NCBI RefSeq assembly: GCF_947507565.1
Contig: NC_089194.1
Span: 372,001-436,000 of the forward strand
DNA from: Oscarella lobularis
Taxonomy: Eukaryota; Porifera; Homoscleromorpha; Homosclerophorida; Oscarellidae
DNA length: 64,000 nt
Reading direction: 5' to 3'
In this document: one piece after another, positions 57,311 to 64,000 of the stretch
Layout: each line of letters opens with the position of its first letter
How positions within the stretch are numbered: the first letter of the stretch is position 1
Notes under the pieces: generated by a model
What the model was told of the DNA's origin: nothing
Seen by the model: only the letters and a program-made list of their open reading frames with translations
The model's database searches: none
Translations under genes and position numbers: made by a program

Positions 57311-58169
57311 CGTTTGGAGGTCTCCACCGTGATTCCAAAGGATTTTCAAAAGGTCGGCATATTATTGGCTCAGAGGGGTAATCCTAAGTCAATTAATAAC
57401 TAAATTTCCTCATAAAACAGAGCTCCTCACTTCTAATTGTCTTCGAAGAGTCGATTTTCCCGAAAAGGAACCGTATTCTTCTTTGATCAAGTGTTCGATA
57501 TCCGGGCCGGCTGTTAGGCGAACAAGAATTTGCAAAAAAATCACATTCAACTACTGTGTCGGTATCTTTGCGCAATTTACCTACATAATTTAATTATTAA
57601 TCCCAATCCTTCTCTAGATCTTCATCTGACGCTGTTTTAAGATGCCCACTCAAAGGACCAACCAAGTCAATCCGTTGCCTGCACCTTCGATATAAAACAC
57701 TTGTCAGAATTTTCTCCTAATTTCAAAAAAATTCAAACGTGCAAAATTTTTCTCTACGACACGCCACTTCACGTATCTAAAGATGAGAAATTACCAAAGT
57801 ATATGCGTAAGGTGAGCCTACGTAGACACTTCATTTTAATTAATTAAGAGTCGCATATGAGCAACAAATATTGAGTCTCAGAAAGAAACATACTCTCATA
57901 TTTTGCTTGTCTGACGTCAGAATCCGTGGTTTTTTGACGTACCAATGAGTGGGGAGAAAACGGGGCATTGTGTCCCAAATGGGGGCCCCCGATTGAGTAT
58001 TCACTGCCACGTCGCCGCATACGACCTAAAAAATCAAATGCTCTAATAAGGCTAATTGCAAGAGCGTACGCGTCTCTCGAGATGACAAGGGAAACTGAAA
58101 AATGGGAGATTTAGCCGAAACGAGTGACCGAAACGACTGACAATCACCACAAAAAATTGCGACCAGGAC

Positions 58170-58310
58170 ATGTCAAGCTTCTACACCGACGAAGCCATTG
58201 CACGCGACGCGAATCGAACACACAGAGGAGAAGAGGGGCCCATGCACCTTCAGTCGCAGCACATCGACGCGCTGGCGAATGCTCACCTGTATGTCAGTCA
58301 TTTTGACGTA
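58170..58310 (+). CDS. Possible first exon of an unidentified gene
   Basis: ATG at 58170 opens a hydrophilic frame (MSSFYTDEAIARDANRTHR) that reaches a GTACGT donor-like site at 58308-58313. Composition and base use look coding, but no later exon and no domain could be identified. Confidence 0.3.
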
Positions 58311-58816
58311 CGTAAACCTCGGTTAGACGACCATCAGCGCCGTCTAATCTCGTCCAGACTTCCACTGAGTCCACATCAAACTTTTAGCGCACGTTATTCT
58401 GGAATGACTCAATCGTGCAGTCAATCGTTATAAAAAAAATATTACAAACTGAACGCCCATCATAGCGCCCAAATTTTGGGAGGGCACGTGCCCTTCCTAT
58501 TATAGAGAGACATAGGGTCTATCGACGTTCCGACGTGATTCGTAAGTTTAGAGTCGCACGCCATAATACCTCGAGGGAAGAAGCCTTTTAATTAAATAAT
58601 GTCAGCGCCAATTCCCGGAAAGCTTTCCACGAAGCGCGTGCTATAGTCTTGAATCCACATTCCCACCGAGAAAGACTAATAAGTGATTGACTATATGCTT
58701 CTCAGTAGTAATTCAAGAATAAAAGGTCGTTGAATTCAACGTCACTTTGTAGGCCTCTCCGACAAAGGAAATGAATGCATGCTTTACTCGACGAGCCAAC
58801 GCCCAATTCAGGCACA

Positions 58817-61081
58817 ATGATCGCCAGCTCCAAAGCTCTTGCTTGCGTTTTGTGTGTCGCCGGCCTCTTGTTTGGTTGTACGTCTATGGTAGAAGGAAAT
58901 CCCACGTGCGACATCACAGTCAACTTGACAGCTTGCACTAACGCCGGATTACGTCAATCGAGTTTCCCCAACGACTTCGGTCACCGCAGCGCTGCGGACG
59001 CGGAATCGGCGTTCACGACTGCTTTCGGCTTTAGCGACCTCGACGACTCCTGTTCGCCGGATGTCGCTCTGTTCGCCTGTTTACTTTACTTCCCCGAGTG
59101 TCGCGTCAACAACGCTATTGGAGATAACATCGTGCGACGCCCTTGTCGAGATTTCTGCGAGCGGATGCAGGTCGATTGTGCCGACATTTCCGCTCTTCGG
59201 AACGTCTCTTGCGACTCCTTTTCTTTTTGGAATCCAGCAAGTCCGACGGCGTGCTACGATCCTTTTCACCTGATCGTCATTAATGAAATCGATGTGGAAA
59301 CGAATCAAGACAATGCACTTCAATTTGTCGAGTTGTGGGACTACGGTATGGGAGATACACCACTGGATAACTTTGTTTTTATTGGCAGCGGAACTGGCTC
59401 GGCAGCTGATCTTACTTTGCCTATGGCTGGATTAACAAGTTCGAATGGCTATTTTGTCCTTGGCAAAGAAGGCTTAGCCAATGCAGATGCAAACATTTTT
59501 AAATTGTTCGGTGGTACAAGGGCTATTGCAATATATAGAGACTTCTTCTCGAAGTATGAACTTGCGCAATATATGCAAATTTATAAGATGTGATAACTTT
59601 AGTTTTTAGTTTCTCCCCAGATTTCTCGTTGACATCAAAAAATGTCGTGGATGCAGTCGTCTATCACACTGAACAAGGAATTACAAGTTCTTTACTTATT
59701 GATGTTTATTATGCAGGCCAGGAATCGTTGTTCGACACAGTGGATCGTGGCTCAATTAGTCGGTGCATCAGCTTTCTACCACTCACCTCTTCTGCCTATT
59801 TGTTTGTCAATGCGACGCCTGGAGATTTGAATGACTGCGCCCAGAAGCACCTTCAAACTAACATTACAACAAAAGAAATCAATATCGATCGTTGCTGCGC
59901 CAATACATCTATCTTTTGTGCCTTCAAGTGAGCGACACTTTCATTTCTTCAATTATGCTACAGTCGTCTTATAGTATCAAGGGAAATCGTAGCACCAATG
60001 ATGGTTACTGTCAAAATCGTAATTTATGGAAAAGTCGAAATTCTCCGATCTATCTTGCTTCAATCAGCCTGTACAAATTTTTAAATCTGTCTAATACACA
60101 TTCAGGTTTTTCTTGTATAGAAGCAGTGCTGTGTGCACCAAAAGTTCCGAAGCATTGGCAACTATACAGCCGTTGGTCGAACAGTAAGATTTATATATAA
60201 TACCGTCTAGAGAAACGTGCCCTTATCTAAACCAATCAGAAATATTCTGGTGGAAAGCTGCCCTATCGACTGCATAGAAAGAGAGAGTATATCACGCTAA
60301 TGTAAAAAGTTAAAATATTTGCATTATTTGACAAAGCAATGTTGTAATTTAGTTTGAACAACGACGACGGAATTCTGTACAGTTCTGTAGAACGAATCAG
60401 TGCGGAAAAGGCACCAAAGCGCAATATCAACTTTTGTTAGCTATCATAACGCGTTCATAAATCTTTCTAATAGCTGCAGCATGTCGTCGGAAGAGTGCGA
60501 AATTTTCTTCGCAAGCAGTTTAATAAATAACTCGACGTCAGACGTGGACGTTAGTGCAAACTGCGATGGCCAGAACGGCATTGGCGTTACTGTCGGTGAG
60601 TTTCACATCAATACCTCATATACCAGGATACATTCGTCGTTCTAACTGCTGAAGGATATCACTGTCTCGAAACAAACGAGCTTCCTTGCCTAACCTGGAA
60701 ATTTGTAGCACGTCCATCTTCGATTGCAACTGTTGAAATTCTCTGTCCACGAACATCGATTTGTCCGGGTAATAGCGCAGGCAACACCGCCACTCGTAAA
60801 CATTTCATACAAAAAAAATGTTGCTTGCAAATATTCGCATCTATTTCTCATTTGTAGTTGATGCTCCAAACGACTCGGATGAATACACCTTCAGCGTTCG
60901 GCGGTTGCCTGAAGGCTCTGTCTTTACTCTTGGAGACGAGTTCAAAGTGGAACTCTTTTACAACAACGATTTAAAGGTCACGCTCAATGTTCCTGTGGTG
61001 AAGGCAAACGCGGTCGTTTACCAGGCTTTTACTGTCGTTCCGACTAAAGGAATATATGAAGTGCTGAATGAGTTTGACTAG
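58817..61081 (+). CDS. Secreted frizzled-CRD plus lamin-tail-domain protein
   Basis: Exons are 58817-59513, 59621-59927, 60353-60376, 60441-60549, 60627-60768 and 60858-61081; phases agree, giving 500 residues. The Met at 58817 is chosen because a signal peptide follows at once (ALACVLCVAGLLFGC). An in-frame Met at 58775 adds 14 polar residues. Residues 31-146 are a frizzled-type cysteine-rich domain with ten Cys (CDITVNLTAC, SFPNDFGH, LLYFPECR, RRPCRDFCERMQVDC). From 151 comes a lamin-tail beta-sandwich (HLIVINEIDVETNQDNALQFVELWD, then GYFVLGKEG), continued in exon 2 (SKNVVDAVVYHT). The C-terminal 170 residues have more Cys and no recognised domain. There is no TM helix. A Wnt- or lipid-binding role for the CRD is inference. 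The fourth intron, with donor GTTAGT at 60550, is the least certain. Confidence 0.8.
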
Positions 61082-62139
61082 GTCCGGGTAACTTACCGTG
61101 CCTTCTTATGTTGCCGCGTTGATTTGTTTGTCGTATGTCTTTTGCCTTTTTTGAACGTTACGTGCTAGTGGGAAAGATTTATCTAAGTGTCAATCTCTAC
61201 CAAATCAAGCTAGAGGCGCAACAAAGTCGTGCAATGTGAAACGTGCTAAAAGCCTTAATTAAACGTTTTTATAGTGGGGAAGAACGCCGTTTCTAGTAGC
61301 CAATAACCGAGGAACTCAAAAATAATGACTTTTCTAACTGAGAAAGGATGCAATATTTATGCAAGAGACGTAGTGAGATACTGCTTGGCTGCATATAAAT
61401 TTGCTCTACTTTTGATTTATATAGAACCAAAGAGCAGCCATTGAAATGGCTGACGCTCAAAGTCGCCGTACATCGAAGGCGAAACTCTTAAAAGTTTTCC
61501 GCGAAAAAGAGGAGAGTGTGCAGGATATTTTGGCCTTGTTTAATTAAAACAATGCTTCTCTATGTTGTTTCTACAAGTTAAAAGCATTGAACGCTGACGC
61601 TACGTTCACCAGCGTTGTCATTGTCGTTGTGAATCAAGTTTTGGATGAGGGGGTAAGGCAAAAGGAATACAGGCTTTTTTGAAACCTATTCTAGGGTGAA
61701 AAGAGGATTTTGCAAAAATGTCCCTCCTTCTTTTAAAGTCAGTGCTATCTTCCTTAAAGAAAACCCGTAACAGTTTTTTGGCAAGAAGCATTTCATGTGA
61801 CTAGACTTGAGGAAACGAAACCGCTTTTTTTCTGCAAGAGGAGTGTAGACGTGCCGGAACTGTTTTGTAACTACCGCTAATAACGAGAAAGTTAGCTTGG
61901 TTATATTTTGCCCGCGATTAGGTATGAAAATGGCTGATAGCAATCGACAGCGTCATTGCCCACGGAAATTCGTACATTTTTCGGCCCCCTCGCTCAGTAT
62001 CCCGAAACCCTAATTAATTAAAGGAGCGATCTTCGATAACAGGCTTTCTTCGGATAGAGGGCAAATCTGTATACGGACAGGGAGGTGAAAGCTTCATTCG
62101 GCATTCGGTGTCGGTGAATGAATTTTTAGGGCTTCTCCA
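61082..62139. other. Intergenic, one small frame
   Basis: A 33-codon frame (61446-61547, MADAQSRRTSKAKLLKVFR) follows a TATATAA-like stretch and could be a first exon. An open segment at 61579-61650 ends in GTAAGG, but the two do not join in phase. Confidence 0.3.
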
Positions 62140-63350
62140 ACTTAACTTTCACACTTTTCGCTTGGTTTTGCGCAGGACTGACCTAGGATAATTTCCTTGT
62201 GGCTCTCTTAGCAAAGAAAATCTTCACTTTGTCGTAATCGATCTCCGGTTTCACTTTCGATTTGAGTGCTTCGTCACTGCTACTAGCACGGGCACAAGAA
62301 GAAGACGCTCTAGAAACACAATAAGACAATAAAATTAACAAATTAATGATTATTGATGACGTGCGTTTACTTTCTCTTCTGCTCTTTCCTCTGAATCTTC
62401 ACCTTAGACAAGCAAAGTTGCTTCCTAGCAAACCATTGGCTTTCTTCCCTTCTACCCGCCGCACTCATTCGATTGACGTTCTAGTCCCTCACGAACATGA
62501 GTTGAATGATAGCTCCATACAGGACAGCTAGAGACACATAGGAGAAATTCTTCATTTCTTTTAGTTCGATGTTGTTTAGGAACGTGCACGACTGAACGTT
62601 CACTGTAGATGTCACCGCTGTCACCGTATCAACGCTATGTTCCTATAAAAAAGAATTAAAAAAATGTGAAATCAAGTGTAGTCTCTAGCTTCGCGCTCTC
62701 AACTTACACTAAGCTCGTATAGCATTTTACTGCACTACAATACCCCCGAGACAGAGCTACTCGCCGCTAAGTCGATGGTGCCGGTCGCGCGAGCGTCGTC
62801 GCTGAAGAAATAGCGAAGCGTTTGGCGAACTTCGTCTTTCACTAAACTTTCGGGCTTGAATGCATCCTCTGAGGCGGGTGAAAAGCGATCGAAAAGCCGG
62901 TGAACTCGACTTCTTTCTCATTTTCAGAATTTATCCGGGATGTTAAAAGCTCAACAGTTCGCGTCCGAATCCGCTCCCATCGCGGCAATCGTCGGTGTTC
63001 TCGGCGATCCAATGCTTTCTTACACGGTTTCTCTCGCCGTTTGAACAGCCAAAAGGGGTGTAAACCCTTCGCGAAGGAGCAAATGACGCTGGTTTCTTCC
63101 TGCCCTCCCGGATATCCATTGTAACGTTTCCCCGCCCAAAGTCGATAAGCGTTCCATGACAGCCTAAAACTTTTACTCACTGCTTTGACGACGAAGAACT
63201 TCACGAGCTCTGTGCATGCCGCTGATCGAAGAGTATGCATGCAGGTAGACCTGAAGTGATCGAGCCAGCTAGAAAATATTTGATTTTTCCATAGGGCGAA
63301 CGTTCATATTGCGGCATCAGCAACTCCATATATGATTTTGAACTGCAAGA
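62140..63350 (+). repeat. Family A copy A9
   Basis: A full-length copy. Its plus-strand kinase tail reads IDVLVPHEHELNDSSIQDS with stop near 62529, and its minus-strand exon near 62200-62310 is open to its last codons. The hairpin cluster is at 63030-63080. Confidence 0.65.
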
Positions 63351-63532
63351 CATGTATGTTATAGGACTGAAAGGCCCAGTCATAGAGACCGATTCCAACA
63401 GATAAATGTCGAACTGACTAGCGGAGAACGGAGAAACAGTTGGAGTCGTTACACACATGATGTATCTTTTCAGACAGGCAAATACCTAAATACCAACGTA
63501 TAAATTACATGGGTAGGAACGAGCTACTCCTT

Positions 63533-63930
63533 CTACGTCATTGTTGCAATGCCTGATCGATTAAGCCAAGTGTATAGAGGCAGCGACTTGTCGAGCGTCT
63601 TAGTCCAACTCTCAGAAGTACCGTTGTAGAACTCCCAAGCCGATTCGTTATTAATTTGAACCGGATCGGGTATGCCTCGGGCTAAGTAAACTTGATCGCC
63701 CTAAACATAGGTTAGATGAGAAAACTAAAGAAGCGTTATAGATTCATTGTAGGTAGAACCTGCATCCACGACTCGTGAGCAGACGAAAGATTAGCACCGT
63801 GGCCAATCACGTACACCTAATGTCAGCATAACATTTATGGGAGCTTATTTTGAGATGTAAGACTACCTTTTGATCCGGTGAATATTCCATGTTTTTGCCA
63901 AAATCAACCTTGAAAAATACCATGTTTTAA
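63533..63930 (-). CDS. DUF4185-like protein, last exons
   Basis: Three exons are readable: about 63912-63867 (VDFGKNMEYSPDQK), 63816-63760 (VYVIGHGANLSSAHESWMQ) and 63700-63533 (GDQVYLARGIPDP ... NNESAWEFYNG), with TAG at 63535-63533. All join in phase 0. The succession GHG, SWM, GD-VYLAR and AWEFY-G is characteristic, as I recall it, of DUF4185-type beta-propeller proteins found in sponges and cnidarians. The 5' part lies beyond the window; exons upstream of 63930 were not resolved. Confidence 0.6.
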
Positions 63931-64000
63931 CCCACAGCCACAATAGAGGACCGTAGCAACTGACCACGTGTACTGAACCCATTTTGACTTTTGTATTGTT

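Larger units (their letters stand above)
56421..58120. other. Intergenic region with simple and low-copy repeats
   Basis: No gene confirmed. A short frame at 56564-56638 (MSMDELLLLQRLRESLDF) might be a lone first exon. G- and C-runs occur near 57030. Confidence 0.4.

Noticed and set aside
56900-57360. GC-rich direct repeat region as an rRNA fragment
   Set aside because: No stretch of conserved rRNA core sequence was recognised; it is better described as a short duplicated segment.
5225-63350. Family A as an LTR retrotransposon or solo LTR
   Set aside because: No TG...CA ends, primer-binding site, polypurine tract, target duplication or reverse transcriptase was seen.

Overview
The window looks like nuclear DNA of an early-branching animal, most probably a sponge (inferred from gene content; no marker gene settles the species). 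Genes carry many short introns, mostly about 50-65 bp. Recognisable products are animal-type extracellular and signalling proteins: thrombospondin type-1, EGF, VWD, frizzled CRD plus lamin-tail, Kelch-plus-kinase, receptor kinase and ankyrin. No operons, Shine-Dalgarno sites, CRISPR arrays or tRNA/rRNA genes were seen.

Layout. 0-0.85 kb: 5' end of a secreted multi-TSR gene (-). 2.1-8.7 kb: remnants of a tandem array of a single-exon beta-rich protein (two intact copies, tentatively ETX/MTX2-aerolysin-like) fused on one side to a copied 3' end of the large VWD-EGF gene. 8.7-11.7 kb: a coiled-coil gene and an ankyrin gene, both with frame damage. 11.9-13.85 kb: a block duplicated at 29.4-31.4 kb. 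14.17-21.83 kb (-): the main gene, 22 exons and 2065 codons by my model, with every exon phase agreeing: signal peptide, beta-rich modules, EGF/PSI, a lysozyme-like segment, VWD, an EGF array, one TM helix. 23-24.2 kb: Kelch pseudogene. 24.64-27.93 kb: a transposon with about 290-bp inverted repeats and two nested foldback repeats. 28.26-29.04 kb: intronless SAM methyltransferase. 31.5-33.1 kb: Kelch-kinase pseudogene. 35.0-39.0 kb: a multi-pass membrane protein with a long Ser/Ala/Pro repeat region; a broken paralogue lies at 48.6-52.3 kb. 41.7-44.4 kb: end of a tyrosine kinase gene split by a 2.2-kb transposon. 44.8-47.2 kb and 55.7-56.4 kb: two more Kelch(-kinase) copies. 53.9-55.3 kb: receptor kinase pseudogene. 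58.8-61.1 kb: secreted frizzled-CRD/lamin-tail protein. 63.5-63.9 kb: 3' exons of a DUF4185-like gene (-).

A dispersed repeat of about 1.2 kb (called family A here) occurs nine times in both orientations, commonly abutting kinase or Kelch gene fragments. It carries fragments of coding exons, including a kinase C-terminal tail, so local gene-fragment amplification seems to have shaped the region. All four Kelch-family copies and the kinase genes in this window carry disabling changes, while the VWD-EGF, frizzled/LTD, methyltransferase, membrane-protein and two beta-rich genes look intact.

Exon models are read by eye from splice signals and phase agreement. Family names come from motif recognition, not database searches.
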